Source: Mixia osmundae IAM 14324 (Eukaryota > Basidiomycota > Mixiomycetes > Mixiales > Mixiaceae). Taken from it: a DNA stretch of 64,000 nt. The notes beneath the pieces are model-generated. The model was not told the origin of the DNA, did not search any database, and saw nothing but the letters and a program-made list of their open reading frames with translations. Shown piece after piece: positions 46,403 to 56,906 of the stretch. How positions within the stretch are numbered: position 1 is the stretch's first letter; the number at the start of each line of letters is the position of its first letter. The position numbers were made by a program, and so were the translations under genes. The stretch is from contig NW_014575556.1 of the NCBI RefSeq assembly GCF_000708205.1, positions 186,599 to 250,598 on the forward strand, given 5' to 3'.

Positions 46403-47109
46403 TCATTTCGAAAATGGATACATACCTATACCAGCCAGCGCGAGGGACAGACAGCTTATACTGACTTGACCGGCACCGCTCTTCTGCTGCGCAAGTGAGG
46501 AGGTAGACGGCCGAGCGGTTGAGGTCGGATTACCTGCGATGCCTCTGTCAGCGAGCCCAAAGCCTTTTCAGCTCACACGCACCACCTCTGTTTGGTGTGC
46601 TGCTGGTCGAGCTGCTGACATCGCCAGAAGAAGTCGTCTGAGCGTCCTCATCATGACCAAGCGCATTATAGCAAATCGTCTTAATATCGGTGGCCGCGTT
46701 CTGGACAACGGTCAACCACCACGCGGACATGAGGCTTTCGATGCTTACATCGGATGCGTCGACGTCACTAGCAGATACTGATGTGTCTACATCGATGCAA
46801 GTGTAGCATTGATCTAGACCGAGATTCGTATAATCGGCATTACAAAAGCAATCGATATCGATACTTGACCCGTCCGAGCTAGCGCAATTGGTGGCCTCCT
46901 GTACTGCCGCGTCTGAGCATGGTGCTCATTATGTAAGGTCAACGTACGCTAGCGAGAACGCTACAGATGTCACAGAAGGGGGTGACTGCATTGGCAATGG
47001 TGTTGAGATCCGATAAAATGTCACCGCTTTGCCGGGGCTGCAGTCTGAAGAGCGGCTTAGCGATGCATGTCGCGGCGAGAGATGCAACAATGATAGACTT
47101 GAAAAGCAT
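46403..47109 (-). CDS. Eight-cysteine secreted protein, family member A (probably GPI-anchored)
   Basis: Exons 47109..46948, 46898..46749, 46700..46583 and 46533..46403 give 186 aa. The signal peptide is MLFKSIIVASLAATCIA. Mature cysteines follow the cluster pattern C-x2-C (TPFCDIC), C, C-x-C (DCFCN), C-x2-C (QCYTC), C (TICYN). An S/T-rich linker and a hydrophobic stretch (CLSLALAGIGMYPF) end the protein, as in GPI-anchored proteins. The introns fall at the same places and phases as in members B and D. Exon 1 starts almost like member D (MLLKSIIVVSLAALGIAKPL). The pattern is CFEM-like in its number of cysteines but has different spacing. Function unknown. Confidence 0.76.
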
Positions 47110-47940
47110 GCTTGTCAGTCTTGAGCGATGTCGAGCTGTCTTGTCTCGTGGTCTGAGAGGTGGAGAGGTCTGCGAACGCGAACAAGCCTTCATCTGACTG
47201 AATCCAGTGCGGCCGGCCATCTGGCCATAGAGACATTGGCGGGATACAGTACCGACGAGCAGGATGGAATATACTAGAAGACGTTGCGAAAGCGGGTCAG
47301 AAGGCAGACAGGGAGCAGCGAATGCACGCAGACGGTATCAACGGTTCCCGACGATTCCGTGGTCCCGCACGCGGCGCTAACCCGTCGCGACCGAGCTGAC
47401 GGATCATGCGCATTGTCGCTGATCACTCCTCGGCTTTAGTATGTCCATCATCCCGCGTCTCCGCGATGATTCTGATAGGGGCTCGGATGATCTGATCAAC
47501 CAATCAGCCGAACTGTTTGATCGCATACACTTCCAGTTCGCCTTGCCTGACTTTGACTTTGGCACGAGGTCCAGCCCTACGCATCTTCCATCCCGCTGCA
47601 GATCCCTCAAGATGATACCACGCTACGCCTCATGTCTCGCGAAGTATGGGTACGGTAGCGATGGTCTCGACCGGACGACAATTATAGACCAGCGCGTTCG
47701 ACCCGCATAAGTAGACTGCCCTTCAGATTCTTGCCAATTCCCAGATAAGCCTTTGCCTTAGTTCAGAATGTAGGTCGCCGGTCCTTCGTCAGTCGCGAGC
47801 GTTGAGCATTGCCTCCGATCAGGCCGTCGCATCATTCTCATGGTCACTCGGACAACAGAACATCGCGTCCGCACGCCGACCGACATCACTCGCACTCGCA
47901 TGGGCAGAGCAGGCGGCACTCGAAGCCTGCACAGCCGGTC
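47110..47940. other. Region between member A and a single-pass membrane protein
   Basis: The left part should hold the promoter of the minus-strand member A; TATATTCC (minus strand) lies near 47260-47270. One 89-codon ATG frame is listed separately. Upstream of 47941 the frame of the next gene stays open and is His-rich (HHSHGHSD), so its first exon may extend into this region. Confidence 0.4.
47441..47710 (+). CDS. Doubtful small open reading frame
   Basis: The ATG at 47441 opens 89 codons beginning MSIIPRLRDDSDRGSDDLIN. It has no signal peptide and no recognisable motif, and a frame of similar length exists on the other strand. I list it only because it starts with ATG in an otherwise empty stretch. 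Confidence 0.22.
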   Translation: MSIIPRLRDDSDRGSDDLINQSAELFDRIHFQFALPDFDFGTRSSPTHLPSRCRSLKMIPRYASCLAKYGYGSDGLDRTTIIDQRVRPA

Positions 47941-48509
47941 ATGGTGCAGAACCCAGCCTACATGGCCGGTCAGCAGATCCAGCAGCCCATGAACCAATTT
48001 CAGCCGGTCTATATGACTTCGCCGATCGCTACACCAATTGCCTCGCCCATGATGACCCGTCCTGTATCGCATGCTCAACCATCGTACCTCGAAAAGGACA
48101 TGTCTCCCGCTGGCTATCCCTTTGTGCTCGAAACGGCCGGCCAGCCTGTCCAGAGACGCGACAATCGACGTCGCAACCTGCTCATCATCATAATTGTTGC
48201 CGTCGTTGTCATACTCGCCATCGCTATTGGCGCTGGTGTCGGAGGTAAGATCGCGATAGCGGCTATGCTTGACATGTCTTAATGCGTTGTTCATTTCCAG
48301 TGAGCCAACACAAGAAGCACAGTAGTGTATCGAAGACGAGCTCGGGCAGCAGTAACGCTTCATCCAGCAGCGCTGACAGCAGCGACAGTAGCTCCTCCGA
48401 TTCTTCTGGTGGCGATGAAAATTGTCTGCCGGATGGCACTTGCGCCGGCTCGCTCGGACCAAATTCGGTTGGCCCCAGTGGAGCCTTGGACGGCTCAGAC
48501 GATGACTAG
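47941..48509 (+). CDS. Single-pass membrane protein with Q/P-rich N-terminus and Ser-rich tail
   Basis: Exons 47941..48244 and 48301..48509 give 170 aa. The N-terminus is Q/P/M-rich (QQIQQPMNQFQPVYMTSP), followed by RRDNRRR and one strong TM (NLLIIIIVAVVVILAIAIG). The second exon encodes a Ser/Asp-rich tail with two cysteines (CLPDGTC) and an acidic end. The intron (GTAAGA...TCCAG, phase 1) sits just after the TM, exactly as in the paralogue at 56.5-56.9 kb. The QPVY motif recurs in neighbouring genes. The start is uncertain: the frame is open upstream to 47809 with a His-rich segment that may belong to an earlier exon. Confidence 0.68.
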
Positions 48510-49096
48510 TTGGGACGTGCTGGGACCCTGCAAGCTGCCCCCCCCCCCACCTGGCTCTTGCCTGCTTTACATCTTGTGGTATATTGGACGGTTGTAGGAT
48601 TATGTCACTTTCAGGATACACAACGATTGCTGGCCTACTAGCGCGCCGAGCTCCTGAGATGCCGAGGCACCGGCGCCTGCGCGTTGAGAGCCATCGGTCA
48701 TGTGATATGTATATAATGATCATGCGCACATCCGCTGATCGTATCTAAATGCTGACTACAGCGCAAGATCGCGCCTGCTCTAGCTCGTCCTTCCAATCGC
48801 ACCCTAGAAGGTGTCATCTTGCAGCACTTCAGCGGCTGTCCACGAACAAAGACGAGACGGCTACGGGATGTCCCGCTGTCTCTGAAGCGCTGGTCATTCC
48901 GGCTGACCTAGAACGGACTGCACGATAGTTCGGTATCTGACGTCCCGTGCAGATCCCGCTCGCAATCGCGAGCACATATGGGCCAAACGGCCCGCAACAG
49001 AGCTTGGCATTAAGCTCGTGCCGCCTACCATAAAGGATCAGGCTACAAATTGCGGCTGGCCGCCCACCTTTCTTGCGTTACGAGCCATACATCGTC
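48510..49096. other. Intergenic region between two cluster genes
   Basis: This 587-bp stretch has no supported coding sequence. It contains an 11-base C run (48538-48548) just after the upstream stop codon, a short inverted repeat CTCGCAATCGCGAG near 48960, and CGTCCCGTGCA at 48941-48951, whose reverse complement recurs at 58764-58774. CATAAAGG, a TATA-like element, lies about 67 bp before the next start codon. Confidence 0.45.
48538..48548. repeat. Poly-C tract
   Basis: Eleven consecutive C on the plus strand lie about 30 bp downstream of the stop codon of the single-pass membrane protein gene. It is prone to length variation and could be a sequencing or assembly weak point. Confidence 0.85.
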
Positions 49097-49730
49097 ATGC
49101 TGTGCAGGGCTGTGTGTCTCGCCTGGCTGTTCGGCATCTCGTCAGCCAATTCTGTACAACGCCTTTACGCGCGACAGAGCACTAGTAGAGGTCTGGCTAA
49201 CGATCTCGATGCATTTCTATCATACATTCCACCGGATTGTGACATGACTTGCAGCAAGCTCTACACAGTCGGTATCACGTCTTCATACATCTGCGTCTGA
49301 CTGACCGAGGGGGTAAGCAGAATATCGCCAACTGTACGAGCGGCAACTTGCTCTATCCGGTCTGCCTCTGCAATGCAATTTCCGCAAGTGCAGGAGTGAG
49401 TCACTGTGAGAAATGTATCGAGGGATCTAGCAGCGTATCGATCGAGGACACCAATACTGCCGAGGTGGGTATAATCCCACACTGCATTGACATGCTTATC
49501 AATGCCAGCGATCAGGCTGCTGCCATCGATATCGGTGATCCGGATTGCAAATCGCCTGATCCGACTCCCATCACCATCGGGGGTAATGCTGCAACTGTTC
49601 GCGTGAGCAGTGTCACGCTCAGCGTTGCTGTCATCCTTGGTACGCTTCGTTGCCGAACAAAAATCCTGCGTAGCTTACAAATTTCTCCGTCGACAGTTTG
49701 CGTCTTTCTCTAGGACCGAGCTACCTGTGA
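49097..49730 (+). CDS. Eight-cysteine secreted protein, family member B (probably GPI-anchored)
   Basis: Exons 49097..49267, 49321..49464, 49516..49639 and 49714..49730 give 151 aa. The signal peptide is MLCRAVCLAWLFGISSANS. The family pattern follows: PPDCDMTCSKLY, then NIANCTSGNLLYPVCLCN, SHCEKCIEG and GDPDCKSP. The end is hydrophobic (VSSVTLSVAVILGPSYL). The first two introns are phase 0 and the third is phase 1, as in members A and D. The final exon of 17 nt encodes only the last residues and is inferred from splice consensus. C1 and C2 are separated by three residues, as in C and D, against two in A. Confidence 0.76.
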
Positions 49731-50346
49731 ACATCGTCTGGAAACTCTCTGATGCAACGCGACTAGACTGCCCAGACCCGTTGCTCGTTGAGCCTGAGAG
49801 ATGACCTGATGATCAGGCCGATTCTGGTCCTCAAGAGTACTTTGACGTTGCGCCCGATAGACAACCTAGCTTAGCTTCAGAGATTGGTGGATTACACATG
49901 CTCACATACGTTGCAGCATCAATAAATTCGAGCAGCTGTACATCCAGAAAAAAAGCAGTCGCGTTACAACGCGAACGTTGGTACATCCACGATTAACCAT
50001 TCTCAGCTTGATCCGATGAAAGGGCCCCCGCATACATTCTTACTGACTCGTTCGTGCACCATGGGACCGTGCTCCCGCGACATGAGGATACTTCGGACCG
50101 AGCGAGTGCATGCAGAATCAAGTATGCACAGGCGGGGCGGGATCTCCCGTCGCCTGTCTCACGGCGCTGGCATGCCCGCAGATCGGCCATTGCTTCTCTG
50201 CTCACGTTTTGCGACCCGTTAGCGGCTATTCGCCAAGCCTTGCACTTCGTTCGGCCTCGAGAAGTCGCTCCTCCGCTGATTGCTGGACGAAGAAAGCGTC
50301 GCACAGAGCTCATTGCGCCTAGCTACCGCAACGTCAAGACGTCGCC
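49731..50346. other. Intergenic region between members B and C
   Basis: This 616-bp stretch has no supported gene; several open frames of 70-106 codons on both strands show no signal peptide, cysteine pattern or splice logic. The right part should hold the promoter of member C. Confidence 0.4.
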
Positions 50347-50878
50347 ATGCTTCTTCATTTGATCACATCGGCTTGGCTCCTCGTTTTCTGCCTTGCGAAG
50401 CCCGCCCAACGCTTGCACGCCCGTGACAGCGGCCTGGGCAGCGATCTCACCACTTTTGGGAGCTTCGTCCCACAAGACTGCGACAGTGACTGCGCGGCCC
50501 TCTATGACGTTAGTCGCTGCTACCTTGTCTTTCGCAAATCTCAAATGAAGCCTGCAGGCTGTCAACAGCTGCTCGAACGGCAACCTGCTCGACCCGACCT
50601 GCTTCTGCCCTAATGACGGCTCGTTGCAGGACTGCTATTCTTGCGTCGCGGACTCCAGTAGCCTAAACAGCGACGACCAAGACAGAGCAAATGTTAGCTG
50701 CATGCTGAATATCGCAATGCGTCACTGACTGTCTGAACAGTCGGCCTATGAAAATGTTCTCTCGGACTGCGATTCCTCTGACACCTCACTTTCTCCACTG
50801 ATCGACGGAGCATCTCAACTCGGCATCAGTGGCCTCTTACTCGCCGTGGCTGCTTTGAGCGCGATCTATGCTCTGTAG
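50347..50878 (+). CDS. Eight-cysteine secreted protein, family member C (probably GPI-anchored)
   Basis: Exons 50347..50508, 50558..50692 and 50741..50878 give 144 aa, with phase-0 introns of 49 and 48 nt (GTTAGT...GCAG and GTTAGC...ACAG). The signal peptide is MLLHLITSAWLLVFCLA. Cysteines follow the family pattern: PQDCDSDCAALY, VNSCSNGNLLDPTCFCPN, QDCYSCVAD, SDCDSS. The end (GISGLLLAVAALSAIYAL) is a textbook GPI-anchor tail. It lacks the third intron of members A, B and D. The segment CSNGNLLDPTCFC is close to member B (CTSGNLLYPVCLC), so these two look like the closest pair. Confidence 0.82.
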
Positions 50879-51490
50879 TCAGAGCATCCAGTACTTCAGA
50901 CGCAGGCCATGCTGTCGGACAACACCCTAGTCTCGCTTTCATTGTTTACCCCCTTTACTACTTTCCAGTCTTCGTGCAGAGCAATTCATGATATGCTTGA
51001 CCATACATTTGTCCTCGATGATTTTCAGCATCTTCGAGCATGTCAGTCGATGGCTCGGCCATAGCTGACGCTTGTGGGCTACCTGAGATGCTATGAGCGA
51101 TCTTAGATTTGGCGACCTCCCGTGCGGCGTGTGAGAGACGACGAGGGTGTTCACCCCGGACTTTGCGAACTGTCTAGATTAGCGTGCAGAGCTCAAGTAC
51201 ATACATGCTGAGAGATCGCCGTATCGCTCTTGCCCAGCATAGCGGCGGGGCAGTTCTCGGAACCGTAGGTGCAACGGGACGCGCGATCTAGTCTATTCGA
51301 CTTCGCGCGCGCGGGATCAACCCGGATCAACCGCTGTTTCGGAGGCTCCCCTTTACTCGCAGGCTCCAATGCAAGCATCCCGTCGAGAACCTTCTACGTC
51401 CCGCATCTTTCCTTCCGTTCAGCCGCTTCGTGTGAAGCCGGTGAACAGCTCGAGGCAGGCAGACGACTGACTCGATATTGCAGCAGCGCC
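50879..51490. other. Intergenic region before the first PLAC8 gene
   Basis: This 612-bp stretch contains no ATG-started frame with protein character. ACGTCCCGC lies about 90 bp before the PLAC8 start codon; similar CGTCCCG words occur upstream of other cluster genes. Confidence 0.4.
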
Positions 51491-52465
51491 ATGCAGCAAG
51501 TCACATATGTTCCGGCCAACCAGAACTTTCAATCGCCTCCCGGAGCGTATCCAGTCCAAGTGCAGATGCAGCCTAATCAGATGCAAATGCAAGGACAGCC
51601 CCAGGTGCAATACATCCAAGTTCCTGCCGGACAGCTGCCTCCCGGGTTTCAATACGTACAGCAGCCTCAGCCTGCACAAGGCCAGCCTGTTCGATATGTT
51701 CCGGGTCAGCATCCAATGCAGGGACAGTCAGTACCGCACCCGCAAATGAGACAGGTCCAGCAGCCAGTCTATGCACAACCTGGACGTCCGACCTATCAGC
51801 AACAAACAGTGCGCTCGTCTCGCTAGTATGACCGGCGGAGCTGATTCCACCTGCAGTCTCAGCCCGTCATGCAACAGCCGGTACGTGTTCCATAGACGAC
51901 TGACTATGACGCTTAATGTGGGTGCAGACAGCTGCCAGTTCAATGGTCGTCGCAACGTCCCAGACGAATGCTGGCGCTCCTTCATTTGGCCACTCGGCGA
52001 AGCGAGATTGGACTTATCCTACCTTCTCCAGCGAAGTGAAGAGTGGGATACTCCTGCCCTGGTGCTGTATGCACCCCATTTACCGACCTTGAGTCTTGCT
52101 GATGAGGATCATATGCAGGCCCTTGCATCGCATACGGCCAGAACGAGGAGCGTATCAACGCTCTTGAAGCAGGCAAGCGTACGTTCCGACGCCATCGTGC
52201 GGGAATGGGTCTGATCTGCAATGCAGCTGGCACGGCCACTTCGTCCGTCAACGGGGCTTGCATGACTTTCTGCGGCGTCATGGCGCTAATTGGCTGCGCC
52301 GGTGCCGTATTTGTGCCCAGCCAGCGCAGAAGAATTACCACTCGGTACAACATCAATGAGGACAGCTCAGACGGCTTCAACAGCCTGTGTTTCTTGCCTT
52401 GCCTCCTGTCACAAACTGATCTGGAACTCACGGTACTCGAGCGTCAAGCTCTTGGCCAGTACTGA
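51491..52465 (+). CDS. PLAC8-domain protein with Q/P-rich N-terminus, copy 1
   Basis: Exons 51491..51808, 51857..51880, 51928..52066, 52119..52178 and 52227..52465 give 259 aa. The first 110 residues are Q/P-rich (VQVQMQPNQMQMQGQPQVQY; QQPVYAQPG). The PLAC8 part begins at SGILLPWCCPCIAYGQNEER and continues with NGACMTFCGVMALIGCAGAV, RRRITTRYNINEDSSDGFNS, CFLPCLLSQTDLELTVLERQ. Family knowledge: PLAC8/FCR1/Mca-like cysteine-rich proteins are membrane-associated and often linked to metal resistance, calcium influx or cell size. Exon 2 is only 24 nt. Exons 3 and 4 (139 and 60 nt) have the same lengths as in copy 2 at 57.5-58.5 kb. Confidence 0.86.
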
Positions 52466-53253
52466 CAGCTGATGAAGTGATTAACGGGTTGCGATTGGTA
52501 GTTTCCTTTGCAATCGATGTATGCGACACCAGCTCGTGAGCTGAATTGGCTTGTGCCAGTCAATCTGTAGGAATCTTTGGCTGCATCGGCTGAGCAGCCA
52601 TCTGAGCTATCATGAGAGCTCTGGGACGTCCCTCTCAGACATCGCCCATAAACAAAATGCAGAGGCGAGCAAGCCAGAGCGGCAGAAAAAGAATGTCAGC
52701 GACCAGCACACGGGCCGCGAGGTTCGTGGCGACGATCTGGATCTGAGCTCTGGTACGGAGGATCGACAGCGGGATGTGAATCACCGGGAGGAGCGTCTTT
52801 GGAGACTTCACAGCTTCGGTGAAGACGGGTTGGACGTGTCCGAGGAGTCCTTTGACTGATCAGCTCAATCACGCGCTCGTGCCAGATGATCGTGGGGATT
52901 CGGGATCTGGTCCATGAATTGATACAGGCAGAAGGCAAGCGGGCCAATGTGGAGGAAGTTCTGGATCTTCTGTAGCGCTGCAGGCGCGACGGGATCGTCC
53001 CGCGCTCAGCGCTCAGCCGTCTATGTACCTTGACCTGCTCCCTCAAGCCTCCTCGACCCGCATACTACGGCCTCTGGTCTCTCCCAGGTCACTCACCGGG
53101 GTAGTACATCCCGTTTCCGTTCATGTCTCTTCAGTCACATGGTCCCTACCTAGCGATCTGCTAGATAAGGGCATGGTCGTGCCCCTCTCCGCACCCTACA
53201 TAAGACCGGTCACCCAGCAAATTTATAGCGAAGCTTGCTAGGAAGTGACAAAG
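52466..53253. other. Intergenic region, possibly holding a decayed gene
   Basis: No intact gene is supported in 788 bp. A plus frame (52551-52859) is hydrophilic and featureless. On the minus strand two pieces in different frames read like protein (ALQKIQNFLHIGPLAFCLYQ near 52980-52900; VATNLAARVLVADILFLPLW near 52740-52680), but they do not join by splice sites. It may be a pseudogene or chance. CTACATAAGA near 53207 is a TATA-like element about 45 bp before member D. Confidence 0.35.
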
Positions 53254-54073
53254 ATGCTACTCAAGTCCATCATTGTCGTCTCTCTCGCTGCGCTGGGCAT
53301 CGCGAAACCACTCTTCAGGCTGCAGACTAGACAGAGTGCGGACATTGGCTCCGACATCGGCATCGTCGGTTCACTCATCTCCGAAGACTGTGCATCGGCT
53401 TGCTCGGCATTCACGCAGGTAATGCGCGCTTTTGAATATCATCGAGCAGGCTGTTCAGCTTAAAGGCAGGATGTTGAGGCATGCCTCAACTCGAGTGGCG
53501 ATGACGTCGACGCAATTTGCTACTGCAACAGTGATGCAGTCGATCAAGGACTCAGCAGCTGTGCAGAATGTCTCGTAGGTGATCCCTCTCTCGATCTCGC
53601 AACGACCGAGCTCGTATCAGTGAGTGTATCGTCAAATCGCAAGGCTACCAGTCGACTGATTTCATGACAGAGTGCAGCCTCCGACCTCGTAACCACTTGT
53701 GATGCGGTCCTAGACAACAGCGATAGTGACTCCTCTGCATCCTCATCAGCTGCCGACATTTCACTTTCTGCAGTCCCCGTCACGACTGCCGACTTCACTG
53801 GCACACTGGCGGCAGCTACAATTGCGGTTACAACCACCAATACTCCAGCACCTCTCACAGTAACTGCAACCGCGACAGCACAACGCTCCATGGCCACGAT
53901 ACCAAGCAGAGGAAGCTCAACAAGCAGCGCAAGTAACCCCATACACACCAATGCAGCGAAGCGTTCTGGTATCGATAGCGCAGTATATGCGCTTGCTATC
54001 TTTGGTACGCTCATGCTTGTCACGAAAGGCAGTGAATTCATGACGACGATCCACAGGCTATATTTTGGTTTAG
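53254..54073 (+). CDS. Eight-cysteine secreted protein, family member D (probably GPI-anchored)
   Basis: Exons 53254..53418, 53470..53619, 53671..54004 and 54057..54073 give 221 aa. The signal peptide is MLLKSIIVVSLAALGIA. The family pattern follows: SEDCASACSAF, EACLNSSGDDVDAICYCN, SSCAECLVG, VTTCDAV. A long S/T/A-rich stalk (TTTNTPAPLTVTATATAQ) precedes a short hydrophobic end (SAVYALAIFGYILV). If intron 3 is not removed, the frame continues to 54108 and loses the GPI-like end, so I prefer the spliced form. The signal-peptide region is nearly identical to member A, although A lies on the other strand 6 kb away. Confidence 0.77.
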
Positions 54074-54853
54074 GCCGTGTCTTCAGACGCATGGATTCGC
54101 ACTTGTAGATTGCACGTGCTTGACGATGTGCGCTATGCATCGAGTCTCTCCTCTCGCAAGCTATATGCTGCATGAAGACTCAGCACGACCGTGAGTCAGA
54201 TGGTACATCGGTCCTGATTATGATGAAGCGATCGCGAGAGGATCTCTCCAGCGTTGAGAATCTCGACAGCGCCCAGCGCGAGACATCATCATCTGGCCCA
54301 AGTCTCAGTCCCAAGGTAATCATAGCTCTGTACATCGTGCCAGCCGGCTTATAGCGGCATGACTGCAAGGATGAAGACCTCTCCTTATAGACCTAAAGCG
54401 GGCGAGGAGCTATTGTTAATCACCGCTGTGGCCAGCTTCGAGACTGCAGACATTCTGTGACGATAACAGGGCCCGACATGATTCGGCACAGCGGAGGCTC
54501 GTGGATCACGGTTTCCATATTTTGGCAAGACAACAGGGTTGCTGACATGGCCGAATTTCCGGTAATGTAGAGCAGCTAGCAGAACGCGATTCCCGTCCAA
54601 GCCATAGATAGTCCCGTCTCGTCGATCCCGTCGACCGTCCCATGCCTACTAGCCATCTTCCTGCACGAGATCCACACGAGACAATCTGCGATCGTTCGCA
54701 AGTCTACGAGGCTATGATCACACGCTATTTCATTCCGTGAGGATTCTTACCGCCTGAGGTGAAGCCGGTTGCCGATTTAGAAGAGACGGCACGCGCTCGC
54801 TCGAGCAAGGCCACAGAGTGCATGCATGATGCTCACTTGATAGCACACTCTCG
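54074..54853. other. Intergenic region before the Zn2Cys6 gene
   Basis: This 780-bp stretch has one 60-codon ATG frame (54172-54354, MKTQHDRESDGTSVLIMMKR) without recognisable features; I do not call it a gene. Paired TCCCG words lie near 54611-54645. The promoter of the transcription-factor gene should be at the right end. Confidence 0.4.
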
Positions 54854-56047
54854 ATGCGGACGACAGAGCTCGCATCAGCGATGGAAGATGACGCAGTCGT
54901 CGAGAAAAAGCGAACGCGCATAACGTTAGGTGGGTGCCTCTATACGAGAATCCCACGCCTTTCTGACGCGAGCTATCGCCACAGCCTGCTCAAGATGTCG
55001 GCAGCGCAAGATAAAGTGCGGCATCTCGCGTTCTCTGCTTTGACTGCTACTGAACGTCGAGGAAGCAGATGCGACGGTGCTGATGTTTGCCAACACTGTC
55101 AAGTTGCCGGCGTGACTTGCGAGCACGTCCCAGTCTCACAGTCAGTCTGATACCCTCTGGTGGGCTGTGAAAGGCTCAGTACTCGTCGCAGAGAAGAGAA
55201 TGAGGCGGCAAGAGCGCGCAAGCAACGAGCAAGGTCTAAGAAAGAGCTTGAGGAGCAGAACAATCGACCTAAGCTAGAAAGGGCTCTAACGACTGATGCG
55301 CCAACTAGAGCCCGTCCAAGCGTCTTGGAGCGGGCGCAGTCGCTCTCTCCTGGTCGCGACATGCATTCGCTGCCAGCCACCAGTGGCTTGCCTATGCCAT
55401 ATCTACATTCGCCGGTCGAATCCTTCGTCTCTCCAACTTGGCCCGCTCAACCGGGAGGACTGCCTCGTCACATGCTCCCAGCTCTGCCGGCTATCATTAT
55501 TCCGCGCGGCTACCATTTGTCGCCTGATCTACCACAGCAGCAATTACCATTGCCCGCAGAGACCGTGCATCCGACTCAATCGCATCTGGATGCACTGATA
55601 CGCCACGGTCTTGCTTGCGAGCAGGACTCACATCGCATATCTGCACATCTCGTCAGGTCGCATGCGCAGTTGCCTTATCCGATTCCAACCAATCAAGCCG
55701 CACAGTCTGTCATACCGCAATATACCCGTGCACAGCCCTCGTCTTCGTCAGCTTCACACCATCGCGCTCCTTTGACGAGCTCGATTCCTGCAACCGTTGC
55801 TACGACGCCTGCCGATACCTCTCAGAGCATTCCAGTCTCGCCCACTAGCTATTGCACCTGCCAATTCGGTTCCCGCGGCGCCGGCGTTGCCGTCTCGCCT
55901 GCGCCAGCTAGCACATCTTCATCACACAGATCAGAGTCTGAATATGCTGCGACCTCGTTTCAGGAATATCTACCGGCCTCATCGCATGCGCAGCTCACCT
56001 CGCTAGAACACATTTATCGCCCCGATTTCGCTCCCCATCATCAATAA
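54854..56047 (+). CDS. Zn2Cys6 fungal transcription factor
   Basis: Exons 54854..54929, 54985..55015, 55069..55140 and 55174..56047 give 350 aa. The binuclear zinc cluster is ACSRCRQRKIKCDG followed by ADVCQHCQVAGVTC, exactly C-x2-C-x6-C-x5-C-x2-C-x6-C, at about residues 27-54, and is split over three exons. A basic coiled-coil linker follows (RREENEAARARKQRARSKKE). The remaining 250 residues are P/S/H/Q-rich with no fungal-TF middle homology region, so it is short for the class. It is the only regulator inside the accessory block. Whether it controls its neighbours is not shown. Confidence 0.86.
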
Positions 56048-56543
56048 TAGGTCTAGGTTCTTCCACAGCGTGCACGAATAAGTACTCGTGTTGTACTGAA
56101 AGCATCATTTTTCACAATGGCATAAATCAGGAGCTGCGCACATTACGCCGAGATCTACAGATCTGCATCCGATCCATGGGCATGTCATGCAATATGACAT
56201 TATTGACGTGGACATGACAACGTCCGCCCGCAGGTCGTCGACATTCTCCCTCGAGGGATGCTGGCAGCGTCGTACTCAGCATCATGTCAGCGCCGCGGGA
56301 GCCTCAGATCTCTAGATTCAGTCGCGCTCTCATTGTACACGGCCAGCGATACTGACTCTATCTCGGATACCGCTGCAGTAAAGCCTTGAGCAACATGCTT
56401 ATCGCTAAGCATACCCCAGTGCATGTCAGCGTACAATAGTGACAGCCCCATGAACCTATATCTGAACCATCTACAGCTCCAGCAATGAACTTATTGAACC
56501 GGAGATGACGACGATTGAACGCCGCGCGCTTGTGCAATCGTCA
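56048..56543. other. Intergenic region, convergent 3' ends
   Basis: This 496-bp stretch separates the stop codons of the Zn2Cys6 gene and the minus-strand single-pass membrane protein gene. It contains repeated short CATGTCATG/ATGACAT words near 56175-56220 and nothing with coding character. Confidence 0.45.
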
Positions 56544-56906
56544 TCAAGAATTATAGTCGGATCCAGATGCCTGCGTAGCGTTTCTGTAATCGCTCTCTAG
56601 GTTGTTCTTAGACACAGAGACTGGTCGATGCACGTTAGCAATGTCTGATCTAGACAGAATATACCCACCTGAAACAGCAACGACGATGATGATGACAATC
56701 GTCAAGATGGCAGTCGAAGCCACAATGAGCTTCTTCTGAAGATCCAAAGCGTTCATGATCTGCGTGTGGGAAGCATTTGAAGGTTGCTGCAAAGCTCCGT
56801 TGCCTTTCTCGAGATCTGGGTTTCGCATCGGCGCCTGCGCGTATTGCACATATGTCGGCTGGGGCTGCGGACTCATCATTGGTGTGGTCGAGTAGTTTGT
56901 CTGCAT
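56544..56906 (-). CDS. Small single-pass membrane protein with Q/P-rich N-terminus
   Basis: Exons 56906..56669 and 56620..56544 give 104 aa. The N-terminus is Q/P/M-rich (MQTNYSTTPMMSPQPQPTYV), followed by one TM (IVASTAILTIVIIIVVAVS). The intron (GTGGGT...GACCAG) has a GCTAAC branch site, lies just behind the TM and is phase 1, as in the paralogue at 47.9-48.5 kb. It is 48 nt, a multiple of three, and contains no stop in frame, so retention would give a 120-aa isoform. Both forms end SKNNLESDYRNATQASGSDY plus NS. Function unknown. Confidence 0.68.
   Translation of the reverse strand: MQTNYSTTPMMSPQPQPTYVQYAQAPMRNPDLEKGNGALQQPSNASHTQIMNALDLQKKLIVASTAILTIVIIIVVAVSGGYILSRSDIANVHRPVSVSKNNLESDYRNATQASGSDYNS

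Noticed and set aside
52551-52859. A 102-codon plus-strand frame between PLAC8 copy 1 and member D
   Set aside because: Hydrophilic, no motif, no signal peptide, and equally good frames on the other strand.
46403-54073. Calling the eight-cysteine proteins plain CFEM proteins
   Set aside because: They have eight cysteines, but the spacing between the sixth and seventh (x2) and the surroundings of C-x-C differ from the CFEM consensus as I know it; a profile comparison is needed.
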